The notes under the pieces were generated by a model, which did not search any database, had not been told where the DNA came from, and saw only the letters and a list, made by a program, of their open reading frames with translations. The translations under genes and the position numbers were made by a program. A stretch of DNA of 64,000 nt from Lewinellaceae bacterium (lineage in GTDB: Bacteria > Bacteroidota > Bacteroidia > Chitinophagales > Saprospiraceae). The DNA is taken from contig JACJYD010000002.1 of NCBI GenBank assembly GCA_020636275.1, forward strand, positions 248,001 through 312,000, in the 5' to 3' direction. Positions 31,227 through 40,493 of this stretch are shown here, piece after piece; the stretch's first letter is position 1, and each line of letters opens with the position of its first letter.

Positions 31227-31273
31227 AAACTATTTGATTGCAAAATGACCCCTATTTTGCAATCAAATAGTTT
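31227..31273. repeat. 20-bp perfect AT-rich palindrome upstream of mraZ
   Basis: 31227-31246 and 31254-31273 are exact reverse complements (core ATTTGATTGCAAAAT) with a 7-base loop. It separates the two MraZ-box-like arrays. It might be a terminator of the upstream gene, or a DNA dyad bound by a regulator. Confidence 0.75.
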
Positions 31274-31298
31274 ATTTATTTGCCAAAATGGGCAAAGG

Positions 31299-31351
31299 GT
31301 GGAAAAATGTGGAAAAAATTGGTGTCAAAAAGTGGTAAAATGTGTCAAAAT
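31299..31351 (+). promoter_or_regulatory. Proximal MraZ-box-like array (five decamers)
   Basis: Units GTGGAAAAAT, GTGGAAAAAA, GTGTCAAAAA, GTGGTAAAAT and GTGTCAAAAT start at 31299, 31309, 31322, 31332 and 31342, a one-helical-turn period with a single 3-base insertion. The array ends 4 bases before the mraZ -7 element, so a bound protein would cover the -33 region. MraZ is known to autoregulate dcw operons through such phased repeats. Confidence 0.65.
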
Positions 31352-31355
31352 AATT

Positions 31356-31363
31356 TACTTTTG
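31356..31363 (+). promoter_or_regulatory. -7 promoter element for mraZ and the dcw cluster
   Basis: TACTTTTG matches TAnnTTTG, 26 bases before the mraZ ATG. No clear -33 TTG lies at the normal distance; that position is occupied by the decamer array. Confidence 0.55.
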
Positions 31364-31389
31364 AATCACTTATGTTACCAAAAGTGTAA

Positions 31390-31854
31390 ATGGCACAACT
31401 ACTCGGCGAATACGAATGCAAGATTGATCCGAAAAGTCGGATGCGCCTTCCCTCGGGGCTGATCAGTCAGCTGGAGGAGGAGAAGCCTGCATTTGTCATC
31501 AACCGGGGCTTTGAAAATTGCCTGATCCTGTATCCCGAAAAAGTATGGGAGGAGATCAGCAAGGAGGTCAACGCGCTCAATCAGTACGACAAGCGCAACC
31601 GCGATTTCGTTCGCTACTTCTATCGCGGGGCCCAGCGCCTCGAGCTGGATGCGGCCGACCGGATCCTGATCAGCAAGCGGCTGCTGGAATACGCCGGTAT
31701 CGACAAGGATGTGATCCTGGTAGCGGTCAACGACCGGATCGAAGTTTGGGCTACTGAAAATTACGATAAAATGCTGGAGGCGGAGCCGGACGACTTTTCC
31801 GGTCTGGCTCAGGTGGTGCTGGGAAATAAAAACGGAGGCGAGAGCAAGGGATGA
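31390..31854 (+). CDS. mraZ: Transcriptional regulator MraZ
   Basis: A 154-residue protein with two AbrB-like swapped-hairpin repeats, each with the DxxxR signature: DPKSR at 13-17 and DAADR in LELDAADRILIS. MraZ forms ring-shaped oligomers, binds phased repeats upstream of its own gene and represses the dcw operon. Candidate operator repeats lie directly upstream. It is the first gene of the cluster and overlaps rsmH by 4 bases. Confidence 0.95.
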   Translation: MAQLLGEYECKIDPKSRMRLPSGLISQLEEEKPAFVINRGFENCLILYPEKVWEEISKEVNALNQYDKRNRDFVRYFYRGAQRLELDAADRILISKRLLEYAGIDKDVILVAVNDRIEVWATENYDKMLEAEPDDFSGLAQVVLGNKNGGESKG

Positions 31855-32750
31855 GTTACCACGATCCGGTCCTCCTGAAAGAATCAATTGAATTGCTGGC
31901 CGTCCAAAGGGATGGTCTTTATGTCGATGCAACGTTTGGAGGAGGTGGGCACAGCCGCGCCATCCTGGAACAACTCGGGCCGAAAGGCCGGCTTTTGGGG
32001 TTCGACCAGGATGAGGACGCCCGGACGAATAGGCCGGACGATCCGCGCTTTACCTTCGTGGCGGCCAATTTTCGCTACCTCAAACGCTTCCTGCGCCTGA
32101 ATCAGGTACAGGAGATCGACGGATTGCTGGCCGATCTCGGCGTTTCTTCCCATCAGTTCGATACCGCGGAGCGGGGTTTTTCCTACCGCTTCGAAGCCGA
32201 ACTCGACATGCGGATGAACCGGTCCGGCGGACAAACGGCAAGCGACATATTGAATACGTATGAACCGGGAGCCTTGCAACAGCTCTTCAGCGAATACGGC
32301 GAAGTGCGGAATGCGAGAACCCTCGCCCTGCGGATCGCCGAAGTGCGCGTCAAAAAACCGTTCCGAACGATCGGTGACCTGGCGGCCCTCGCTGAGTCCC
32401 TGGCTAAAGGCCATAAGCCCCGCTACCTTTCCCAGGTCTTCCAGGCCCTGCGCATGGAAGTCAACGAAGAAGTGGTGGTGCTGGACGAACTGATGCAGGG
32501 TGCGATGGAGGTGCTCAAGCCGGGCGGACGCCTGGTGGTGATCGCCTACCACAGCATCGAAGACCGGATCGTAAAGAATTTCCTCAAATCGGGAAATAGT
32601 AAAGGGGAAGTCCAGTCGGACTTTTACGGGCATATTACCCGCCCCTTTGACATAGTGACAAAAAAGGCGGTCGTCGCTTCTGAAGAAGAAGTGGCCCGCA
32701 ACCCCCGGGCGCGGAGCGCGAAAATGCGCGCCGGCATCCGGCAAAAATAG
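31851..32750 (+). CDS. rsmH: 16S rRNA m4C1402 methyltransferase RsmH
   Basis: A 299-residue SAM-dependent methyltransferase. HDPVLLKESIELL and YVDATFGGGGHSRAIL (SAM motif I) open the protein, GLLADLGVSSHQFD and AERGFSYRFEAELDMRMN follow, and PGGRLVVIAYHSIEDRIVK closes the catalytic domain. It modifies 16S rRNA C1402 at the decoding centre. It sits between mraZ (ATGA overlap) and ftsL, as in most bacteria. Confidence 0.96.
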   Translation: MSYHDPVLLKESIELLAVQRDGLYVDATFGGGGHSRAILEQLGPKGRLLGFDQDEDARTNRPDDPRFTFVAANFRYLKRFLRLNQVQEIDGLLADLGVSSHQFDTAERGFSYRFEAELDMRMNRSGGQTASDILNTYEPGALQQLFSEYGEVRNARTLALRIAEVRVKKPFRTIGDLAALAESLAKGHKPRYLSQVFQALRMEVNEEVVVLDELMQGAMEVLKPGGRLVVIAYHSIEDRIVKNFLKSGNSKGEVQSDFYGHITRPFDIVTKKAVVASEEEVARNPRARSAKMRAGIRQK

Positions 32751-32756
32751 CAAGTG

Positions 32757-33077
32757 ATGGCAAAAAAACGGTCCCTGAGAGACTACACAGCTCTGGGGAG
32801 TATGGGTGCAGAGCTCGTACTCCAAAATCTGCCTTTTGTCCTGTTCCTGGGATTTCTCGCCATTATCTACATTGCCAATGCACATTTCGCGGAAAAGCGC
32901 GTGCGCGAGGTGTTCGAACTTCAAAAAGAAGTGAAGGACCTCCGCCGGGAATACCATTCCCTGCGCGCCGATATCGCATTTAACAGCCGCCGTACGGAAC
33001 TGGCCCGCCAACTGAAAGACAAGGGCATGGGACAGTCCATCCGCCGGCAGAAAAAAGTTGAGGTAGCTGATCAATAA
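32757..33077 (+). CDS. ftsL: Cell division protein FtsL
   Basis: A 106-residue bitopic protein: a short basic N-terminus, one membrane helix (LPFVLFLGFLAIIYIANAHF) and a periplasmic coiled coil (VFELQKEVKDLRREYHSLRADI). I use the ATG at 32757; a GTG one codon upstream is also open. FtsL joins FtsB and FtsQ to activate FtsW/FtsI at the septum. Identity rests on position and topology because FtsL sequences are poorly conserved. Confidence 0.82.
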   Translation: MAKKRSLRDYTALGSMGAELVLQNLPFVLFLGFLAIIYIANAHFAEKRVREVFELQKEVKDLRREYHSLRADIAFNSRRTELARQLKDKGMGQSIRRQKKVEVADQ

Positions 33078-33088
33078 AACGTGTTCGC

Positions 33089-35218
33089 ATGTCGACGATT
33101 CGCAATGAAGTGTTGTACCGCCTGTATTTCGTGATGGCCATGCTGGTCATCTCGGCGGTCTTCATTTTTGCCAAAGCCGTGAAGATCAGTGTGATGGAAG
33201 GGGAGTACTGGCGCGAAAAAGCGACCGACAAGTACGTCCAGTTCCGCCGGATCGAAGCCGACCGGGGCAATATTCTCTCCAGCAACGGAAGCCTCCTGGC
33301 GACTTCGCTTCCCTATTTCGACGTGGCGTTCGATCCCAACTCCTCGGGGATGTTGGAATCCGATTTCAATAAAAATATAGACTCATTGGCGTATTGCCTG
33401 GCTACTTTCGTAGATCCGACCTATACGCCCGGGGCCTATCGCGACTTCCTGATCCAAAAACGACAAGAAGGGGCCCAGTATGTTCCCATCAAACGGAACG
33501 TAACCTTCGAACAAATGAAACTCGTCCGGCAATTTCCCCTTTTCAATCTGGGCCAGTTCAAGGGAGGGCTGATCGTCATGCCCAAATTCCGGAGAGAACG
33601 TCCCTTCGGCCTTCTGGCACACCGGACCATCGGTTATGTGCGGGACGGCATCGCGCCTGTAGGGCTGGAAGGGCATTATAATGAACTGCTGGCCGGTGAA
33701 GACGGCCAGCAGTTGATGATGCGGGTAGGAGAGGACATGTGGAAGCCCATCGAAGACCTGGCCAAGATCGAACCGACCAGTGGCAAGGATATCCTTACCA
33801 CCATCGATATCGACATCCAGGATGTGACCGAAGAAGCCCTCTACCGGGCGGTCGACCGCCACCGGGCCCAATATGGCGTAGCGATCGTCATGGAAGTGGA
33901 AACCGGCGCGATCCGGGCTATTTCCAATATCGGCCGTACCCCCGAAGGCAATCTCTGGGAAACGTATAATTACGCCATTGGCTCCGCCACCGAACCGGGC
34001 TCTACCTTCAAACTGGCGGCCATCCTGGCTCTCCTCGAAACCGGCCATGTCGCCCTGGATGACTCCATCGATATCGAACAGGGCCAGACCATGTTCTATA
34101 ACGAAAAAATGGTCGACGCCTATCCGCACAAACTGGATTCGACCTCGGTGCAGCACATCTTCGAAATGTCCTCCAACGTGGGGATGTCCAAACTGGTGCA
34201 GCGCTATTTCGGCGATACCCACAAGGAGGATGAGTTTATCGACTACCTCAAGCAATTCAACCTGAACCTCAAGACCGGCATCGAGATCGATGGAGAGGCC
34301 GCGCCCTTTATCAAAGAAGCCAATGATACGAAAAACGGCTGGAGCGGAACCACCCTTCCCTGGATGTCGACCGGCTACGAAGTGATGCTGACGCCGCTCC
34401 AGATCCTCAATTTTTACAACGCCGTGGCCAACGACGGCACCCTTATGAAGCCCTACCTCGTCTCCGAAACGCGCGAGTACGGCAATACCCTGGAACGCTT
34501 CCCGCCGACCGTCATCAAGCGGAAGATCGCCTCTTCCCGCTCGATCGAAAAAGCCCAATTCCTGCTCCAGCAGGTCGTGGAGAACGGTACGGCCAAGAAA
34601 CTGAAAACAGATAAGTACAACTTCGCCGGAAAGACCGGTACGGCTCAGGTGAATTATAAGCGTCTCACCGACCGGACACACGTGGGCGGCTACCAGGCCA
34701 GCTTTGTGGGCTATTTCCCGGCTGAAAAACCCAAGTACTCCTGCATCGTGGTCATCAGCGAACCCAGAGAGTTCGGGATCTACGGCGGGGAAGTCGCCCT
34801 GCCGGTCTTCCGGGAGATCGCCGACCAGATCTTTGCAACCAAGCTCGACCTTCAGGCGCCGATCAATGCCGTGAAGCCCGAACCGCTGGTGAAAAATCAA
34901 TTGCCCGATTTCAACATCGGCGATCGGAAGGAGATGGAATACCTGCTGAAGAACTTCGGCCTTCCCTACGTCAGCACGGAAGATTCTCCGCTGGCTTTAC
35001 TGCGGGCCGAATCGGATACCCTTTCCCTGCTGCCTTATACCGTTTCAAAAAAACGGATACCCAGTGTGGTGGGAATGGGCCTGCGCGATGCATTGTACGT
35101 TTTGGAAAACCTGGGCCTGCGCGTGGAGATCAGCAGTGGATGCGGCCGCGTGATCCAGCAATCGATCAAACCCGGCACTCCGGTGCGCGGACAGACGGTA
35201 TATCTGCGACTTGGATAA
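33089..35218 (+). CDS. ftsI: Septal peptidoglycan transpeptidase FtsI (PBP3) with PASTA domain
   Basis: A 709-residue class B penicillin-binding protein. One N-terminal membrane helix is followed by the dimerisation/pedestal domain (RGNILSSNGSLLATSLPYFDV) and the transpeptidase domain. The active-site serine is S305 in PGSTFK, with SSN in MSSNVGMSK and KTG in FAGKTGTAQVN. A single PASTA domain (IPSVVGMGLRDALYVLENLG) forms the C-terminus. It cross-links septal wall with FtsW. It starts 11 bases after ftsL; murE follows by 6. Confidence 0.95.
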   Translation: MSTIRNEVLYRLYFVMAMLVISAVFIFAKAVKISVMEGEYWREKATDKYVQFRRIEADRGNILSSNGSLLATSLPYFDVAFDPNSSGMLESDFNKNIDSLAYCLATFVDPTYTPGAYRDFLIQKRQEGAQYVPIKRNVTFEQMKLVRQFPLFNLGQFKGGLIVMPKFRRERPFGLLAHRTIGYVRDGIAPVGLEGHYNELLAGEDGQQLMMRVGEDMWKPIEDLAKIEPTSGKDILTTIDIDIQDVTEEALYRAVDRHRAQYGVAIVMEVETGAIRAISNIGRTPEGNLWETYNYAIGSATEPGSTFKLAAILALLETGHVALDDSIDIEQGQTMFYNEKMVDAYPHKLDSTSVQHIFEMSSNVGMSKLVQRYFGDTHKEDEFIDYLKQFNLNLKTGIEIDGEAAPFIKEANDTKNGWSGTTLPWMSTGYEVMLTPLQILNFYNAVANDGTLMKPYLVSETREYGNTLERFPPTVIKRKIASSRSIEKAQFLLQQVVENGTAKKLKTDKYNFAGKTGTAQVNYKRLTDRTHVGGYQASFVGYFPAEKPKYSCIVVISEPREFGIYGGEVALPVFREIADQIFATKLDLQAPINAVKPEPLVKNQLPDFNIGDRKEMEYLLKNFGLPYVSTEDSPLALLRAESDTLSLLPYTVSKKRIPSVVGMGLRDALYVLENLGLRVEISSGCGRVIQQSIKPGTPVRGQTVYLRLG

Positions 35219-35224
35219 GCATTT

Positions 35225-36700
35225 ATGAAGCGACTATCAGACATATTAGACCGGATCCCCACGCTGCAATTGGCAGGGGATGCCGACGTGTCCATCCGGC
35301 GGATCGCCTTCGATTCCCGCACGGTGGAACCGGGTGATGTGTTTGTAGCCGTTCGCGGTGTGCAGGTCGACGGGCACCGGTTCATTCCGGATGTCCTGAA
35401 GAAAGGGGTTGCCGCCATTGTCGCAGAGACCGCTCCCGAAGATATGCATCCGGACCTTTGCTGGGTGCAGGTGGCCGACAGTGCCGAAGCGCTTGGGCAA
35501 CTGGCGGCCAATTTCTACGGCCGCCCTTCCGAGAAACTCCAGGTGGTGGCCGTGACCGGTACCAACGGCAAGACCACGACCGTCACCCTGCTTTTCGACC
35601 TGGTTCGGGAATTGGGCTACCAGGCTGGTCTGCTCTCCACGGTCGAAAACCGGATCGGCGATCGCGTATTGCCCTCCCGGCTGACCACGCCCGACCCGGT
35701 CTATATCCAGGAGCGGATGGCGGAAATGGTAGATGCCGGGTGTACCTATGTTTTCATGGAAGCCAGCAGCCACGCCATCCATCAGAAGCGGATCGCAGGG
35801 CTGTATTTCACCGGGGCGGTATTCACCAATATCACCCACGATCACCTGGATTACCACGGCACTTTTAAAAACTATATCGACGCCAAAAAAATGCTTTTCG
35901 ACGGCCTGCCCGCTGAGGCTTTCGCCCTCGTCAATACAGACGACCCGCGGGGCCCCGTGATGTTGCAAAATACGGCGGCGAAGCGCTATACCTACTCCCT
36001 GAAAAAGATCGCTGATTACAAAGCCAAGATATTAGATTACAACTTGTTAGGGCTTCATCTGGAACTGGATGGAGCCGACTTTTACGGCCGGTTGATCGGA
36101 GCGTTCAATGCCTATAATTACCTGGCGGTTTACGCCACGGCACGATTGCTCGGACTGGATAAGATGGAAGTATTAACTGTATTGAGTCGCCTCACACCGG
36201 CTCCCGGCCGCTTTGAAACCGTCGTCCATGCCAACCGGAACGTGGTTGGTATCGTGGACTATGCACATACACCGGATGCACTGGAAAAAGTGCTCCAGAC
36301 GATCGAAAAATTGCGCAAGGGGTCCGGAAGGGTCATCACCGTGGTGGGTTGTGGCGGGGACCGCGACAAGGCCAAACGGCCGGTAATGGCAAAAGTCGCC
36401 TGCCAGGGGAGCAATCAGGTCATCCTGACCTCCGATAATCCCCGCTCGGAAGAACCCGAACAGATCCTGGCCGAAATGCAGGAAGGGGTCCCGGCGGCCG
36501 ACCGGCGCAAGGTACTGAGCATCCTCTCCAGAAGAGAGGCGATCCGCACCGCCTGCGCCCTCGCCCACGATGGTGATATCGTCCTGGCAGCGGGAAAAGG
36601 ACATGAGAAATATCAGGAAATAAAGGGAGTGCGCCACCCATTCGACGATGTAGCCGAATTGCGCGCCGCACTGTCTGAAATGGTTCCAACTAAAAACTAA
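35225..36700 (+). CDS. murE: UDP-MurNAc-tripeptide ligase MurE
   Basis: A 491-residue Mur ligase that adds the third stem-peptide residue. The ATP loop TGTNGKTT is at 111-118 and FMEASSHAIHQKRI is typical. The substrate-recognition motif D404-N-P-R in SDNPRSEEPEQI predicts meso-diaminopimelate as the added residue rather than lysine. VAAGKGHEKYQEI is the conserved C-terminal motif. It lies between ftsI and mraY. Confidence 0.96.
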   Translation: MKRLSDILDRIPTLQLAGDADVSIRRIAFDSRTVEPGDVFVAVRGVQVDGHRFIPDVLKKGVAAIVAETAPEDMHPDLCWVQVADSAEALGQLAANFYGRPSEKLQVVAVTGTNGKTTTVTLLFDLVRELGYQAGLLSTVENRIGDRVLPSRLTTPDPVYIQERMAEMVDAGCTYVFMEASSHAIHQKRIAGLYFTGAVFTNITHDHLDYHGTFKNYIDAKKMLFDGLPAEAFALVNTDDPRGPVMLQNTAAKRYTYSLKKIADYKAKILDYNLLGLHLELDGADFYGRLIGAFNAYNYLAVYATARLLGLDKMEVLTVLSRLTPAPGRFETVVHANRNVVGIVDYAHTPDALEKVLQTIEKLRKGSGRVITVVGCGGDRDKAKRPVMAKVACQGSNQVILTSDNPRSEEPEQILAEMQEGVPAADRRKVLSILSRREAIRTACALAHDGDIVLAAGKGHEKYQEIKGVRHPFDDVAELRAALSEMVPTKN

Positions 36701-36724
36701 GAATTAAAAACTCATTTCTTCAAT

Positions 36725-37978
36725 ATGTTATACGAACTCTTCCAATGGCTTGAAGATTGCTGCAACATCCCGGGTGCTGGTCTATTCCAGTACATCACCT
36801 TCCGGGCGGGGATGGCCGTGGTGATCTCCCTGCTGATCAGCATGGTCTATGGGGGGAGGATCGTACGCTATCTGAAACACCTGCAGATCGGCGAAACAGT
36901 GAGAGACCTTGGACTGGATGGCCAAAAACAAAAAGAAGGCACTCCGACCATGGGCGGCCTGATCATCATTATGGCCATTCTGATCCCCTGCCTTCTCATG
37001 GCCGACCTGAGGAACGTATACATCATCCTCATGCTGTTGGCCACTACTTTGATGGGCCTGATCGGCTTCCTGGATGATTACATCAAGGTATTCCGGAAAA
37101 ACAAGGAGGGATTGAGCGGGATCTTCAAGATCATCGGGCAGGTGGCTTTTGGGTTGATCATCGCGCTGACCATGTTGTTCAGCCAGGATATCGTGGTCCG
37201 GATGGATCTGAAACAGGCCCAGGAAAAAGGCTACCGCATCGTTAAAGCGGTCAACCTGGAAGGCACTTCCGGCGATGTCCTCGAGTATGCCTACGTGAAG
37301 ACCACCCTGACCAATGTGCCCTTTTTCAAAGGCAACAATTTCGATTACAAATCCCTGGTGCGCTTCCTCGGCGACAATGTCGATGTATGGGCATATATCG
37401 TTTTCGTGCTCATCGTCATCTTTATCGTCACGGCTGTATCCAATGCCGCCAACCTGACCGACGGACTCGACGGACTGGCCACCGGCGTGTCGGGTATCAT
37501 CGGGGTCACGCTGGCCATATTTGCCTACGTATCGGGAAATAGCATCGCAGCCGATTACCTCAATATCCTGTTTTTGCCGGGATCCAGCGAACTGGTGATC
37601 TTCTCCGCCTGCTTCCTGGGCGCCTGTATCGGGTTCCTTTGGTACAACTCCTATCCGGCCCAAATATTCATGGGCGATACGGGAAGCCTGACGCTCGGAG
37701 GGATCATCGCGGCTATGGCCATCCTGCTGCGCAAGGAACTGCTGATCCCCCTGATGTGCGGGATCTTCGTAGTGGAAAATATTTCGGTAGTGCTCCAGGT
37801 GTCTTATTTCAAATACACCAAGCGCAAAACCGGAGAGGGGAAGCGGATCTATTTGATGGCGCCCCTCCACCATCATTATCAAAAGAAAGGATTGCCGGAG
37901 ACCAAGATCGTAACCCGTTTCTGGATCGTAGGCATCCTGCTGGCAGTTGTAACTATTTTGACGTTGAAAATCAGATAA
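36725..37978 (+). CDS. mraY: Phospho-MurNAc-pentapeptide translocase MraY
   Basis: A 417-residue integral membrane enzyme with about ten helices that makes lipid I from UDP-MurNAc-pentapeptide and undecaprenyl phosphate. The motifs KEGTPTMGG, FLDDYIKV, NAANLTDGLDGLA and APLHHHYQKKG hold the catalytic aspartates and the HHH uridine site. A ~60-residue insert (about 155-215) after the fourth helix is the longer loop common in Bacteroidota. murD follows by 3 bases. Confidence 0.96.
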   Translation: MLYELFQWLEDCCNIPGAGLFQYITFRAGMAVVISLLISMVYGGRIVRYLKHLQIGETVRDLGLDGQKQKEGTPTMGGLIIIMAILIPCLLMADLRNVYIILMLLATTLMGLIGFLDDYIKVFRKNKEGLSGIFKIIGQVAFGLIIALTMLFSQDIVVRMDLKQAQEKGYRIVKAVNLEGTSGDVLEYAYVKTTLTNVPFFKGNNFDYKSLVRFLGDNVDVWAYIVFVLIVIFIVTAVSNAANLTDGLDGLATGVSGIIGVTLAIFAYVSGNSIAADYLNILFLPGSSELVIFSACFLGACIGFLWYNSYPAQIFMGDTGSLTLGGIIAAMAILLRKELLIPLMCGIFVVENISVVLQVSYFKYTKRKTGEGKRIYLMAPLHHHYQKKGLPETKIVTRFWIVGILLAVVTILTLKIR

Positions 37979-37981
37979 TTC

Positions 37982-39307
37982 ATGCAATCACCAAACCTGA
38001 TCGTCATTCTGGGAGGCGGAGAAAGCGGCATAGGCGCTGCACTCCTGGCGCAAGCCAAGGGCTTCCGGACGTTCCTGTCCGATCAGGGATCGATTGCAGC
38101 GACGCATAAGGCTACGCTCGAACAGGCCGGGATCGACTATGAAGAGGGTGTCCATAGCCTGGAGCGTATGGAAGGCGCCGTGGAAGTGGTGAAAAGCCCC
38201 GGTGTTCCGGAAAAGGCCGGGATCGTGCAGACCCTTCGGGAAAAAGGATGCTCCATCATCTCGGAGATCGAGTTTGCAGCCCGGTACACCCAGGCCGGTA
38301 TCGTCGGGATCACCGGCACCAACGGGAAAACGACCACCACCCGTCTGGCCTACCACCTGATCCGCACCGCCGGTATGAATGTGGGCATCGCGGGCAATGT
38401 GGGCAACAGTTTTGCCAGAGAGGTTATCGACGACCGGTTCGATTATTACGTGCTGGAATTGAGCAGTTTTCAGCTGGACAACATACGGACATTCCGGCCC
38501 CATATCGCTGTGTTGCTCAATATTACACCTGACCATTTGGATCGCTACGGGTACAAGATGGAAAACTACATCGCCTCCAAACTGCGCATCGCGATGAATC
38601 AGACACCGGAGGATTTCTTTCTCTTCAACGCCGATGATCTCCATGTGCTCAGCGGTATGAAAGAACATCCCTCGCTGGGGCAGCGACTGCCGGTCTGGAT
38701 GGATGTGGCGCCGGAGGGTACTCCGCTGTTGGTGGGTGGGCATTCCTTTTTTCTGAATAACCCATTTCTCCAAGGGCGGCACAACCGGTTCAACGCCAAA
38801 TGCGCCATACAGGCGGCTATCCTGTTGGGGGCAGAGCCCCTGGCGATCCAGAATGGCCTGGATTCATTTGTGAACGACCCCCACCGGATGGAAAAAGTGG
38901 AAGAATGGAACGACGTCCTTTATCTCAACGACAGCAAGGCGACGAACGTAGAGGCTGTATTTTTTGCCCTGGAAGCGATGACGCGGCCGGTTGTCTGGAT
39001 CGCAGGCGGAGTGGATAAGGGCAACGACTATTCGACCCTGCTACCGTTGGTACGCGAAAAAGTAAAAGCACTCATCTGCCTGGGCGTGGATAACGTCAAG
39101 TTGATCCAGTCCTTTGGCGGGGTTGTGGAAAAAATTGTAGAAGCCGGCAGCGCGGAAGAAGCCGTCAAGCAGGCATCCCGTCTGGCCGAGGAAGGTGATG
39201 TGGTATTGCTCTCGCCCGCCTGTGCCAGTTTTGATTTATTTAAAAACTATGAAGATCGCGGCGCCCGGTTCAAAAAGGCCGTCCGTGAATATATAGCCCA
39301 GGGCTGA
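37982..39307 (+). CDS. murD: UDP-MurNAc-L-alanine:D-glutamate ligase MurD
   Basis: A 441-residue Mur ligase. The Rossmann start IVILGGGESGIGAALLA binds UDP, and the ATP loop is TGTNGKTT at 111-118. ELSSFQLDNI, NITPDHLDRYG and HNRFNAKCAIQAAILLG are family motifs, and LSPACASFDLFKNYEDRG is the C-terminal signature. It adds D-Glu to UDP-MurNAc-L-Ala. ftsW follows by 28 bases. Confidence 0.96.
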   Translation: MQSPNLIVILGGGESGIGAALLAQAKGFRTFLSDQGSIAATHKATLEQAGIDYEEGVHSLERMEGAVEVVKSPGVPEKAGIVQTLREKGCSIISEIEFAARYTQAGIVGITGTNGKTTTTRLAYHLIRTAGMNVGIAGNVGNSFAREVIDDRFDYYVLELSSFQLDNIRTFRPHIAVLLNITPDHLDRYGYKMENYIASKLRIAMNQTPEDFFLFNADDLHVLSGMKEHPSLGQRLPVWMDVAPEGTPLLVGGHSFFLNNPFLQGRHNRFNAKCAIQAAILLGAEPLAIQNGLDSFVNDPHRMEKVEEWNDVLYLNDSKATNVEAVFFALEAMTRPVVWIAGGVDKGNDYSTLLPLVREKVKALICLGVDNVKLIQSFGGVVEKIVEAGSAEEAVKQASRLAEEGDVVLLSPACASFDLFKNYEDRGARFKKAVREYIAQG

Positions 39308-39335
39308 AGCCAATTCATCCCAATAATTTAAGAGT

Positions 39336-40493
39336 ATGTCTACAATCGGAAAACGGATCTATGCAGAATTGAAGGGCGACCGGGTCATTTGGATGATCCT
39401 GGCGGTGCTGGCTTTGTTTTCCATTCTGGCGGTATACAGTGCCACGGGTAGTTTGGCCTACAAGATGCGGGGCGGCAACACGGAGGCCTACCTCATTCGC
39501 CACGGTTTTATTCTGATGCTGGGCCTGATCGTAGCCTACCTGGCTTATTCGGTCAACTACATGCGGTATAAATTCATCGCTCCCTGGTTGCTGCTGATCA
39601 GCGTGCCCTTGCTCATCTACACCCTGGGCTTTGGCGAGGAGATCAACAATGCCCGCCGCTGGATCGAGGTACCGTTTATCGGTTTGACCTTTCAAACCTC
39701 CGACTTTGCCAGGATGGCCCTGATCCTCTTTGTAGCCAGGGAGATCACCCGGCACAACGACTATATCAAGGATTTCAACAAGGCTTTCGTGCCGATCATC
39801 CTGCCGATCCTTCTGGTCTGTGGCCTGATCGCTCCGTCCGACCTGTCGACTTCCATCATGTTGTTCTTCACCACCGTGTTGATGATGTTCATCGGGCGGG
39901 TCGACCTTAAATACATCGTTCTGTTGTTGATCCTGGGCGTAATCGTCTTTGCGGCGTTGGTCGGCATCGGCCGGATGTTCCCTGATTTTGTACGGGTAGA
40001 AACCTGGAGCAGCCGGATCAAGGAATTCATTACCGATCCGGATGGTGGATACCAGGTGATGCACTCCAAGATCGCGATCGCCAGTGGAGAATGGATCGGC
40101 AAAGGGCCGGGGAACAGCGCGATGCGCAACTACCTGCCTGCGCCCTATTCCGACTTCATCTATGCGATCATTTGTGAAGAATATGGATTGGTCGGAGGAT
40201 TTTTCATCATGGCGATGTTCATCCTGTTGCTGATCCGGACGACGGTATTGGTGACGAAAAGTACAAAACAGTTTGGGGCTATGATGGCTCTGGGCTTATG
40301 TCTGAGTATGGTCGTTCAGGCACTGGCCAACATGGCGGTGTCGGTCAACCTCGTGCCCGTAACGGGGCTAACCCTGCCCGTGGTGAGTATGGGGGGCACG
40401 TCCGTATTGTTTAGTTGTCTCTCGATCGGGATTATCCTGAGCGTGAGCAGGTATGTGGAACAAGTTGCTGCACAAACAGGAGAGGAAGAATGA
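39336..40493 (+). CDS. ftsW: Septal peptidoglycan glycosyltransferase FtsW (SEDS)
   Basis: A 385-residue SEDS polymerase with ten helices. NNARRWIEVPFIGLTFQTSDFARM and APYSDFIYAIICEEYGLVGG are diagnostic, and LTLPVVSMGGTSVLFSCLSIGIIL is the C-terminal signature. It polymerises lipid II at the division site in complex with FtsI. Its TGA overlaps the murG ATG (ATGA). Confidence 0.95.
   Translation: MSTIGKRIYAELKGDRVIWMILAVLALFSILAVYSATGSLAYKMRGGNTEAYLIRHGFILMLGLIVAYLAYSVNYMRYKFIAPWLLLISVPLLIYTLGFGEEINNARRWIEVPFIGLTFQTSDFARMALILFVAREITRHNDYIKDFNKAFVPIILPILLVCGLIAPSDLSTSIMLFFTTVLMMFIGRVDLKYIVLLLILGVIVFAALVGIGRMFPDFVRVETWSSRIKEFITDPDGGYQVMHSKIAIASGEWIGKGPGNSAMRNYLPAPYSDFIYAIICEEYGLVGGFFIMAMFILLLIRTTVLVTKSTKQFGAMMALGLCLSMVVQALANMAVSVNLVPVTGLTLPVVSMGGTSVLFSCLSIGIILSVSRYVEQVAAQTGEEE

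Noticed and set aside
33383..34900. 505-codon minus frame opposite ftsI
   Set aside because: The plus frame has all penicillin-binding motifs; the reverse frame has none.
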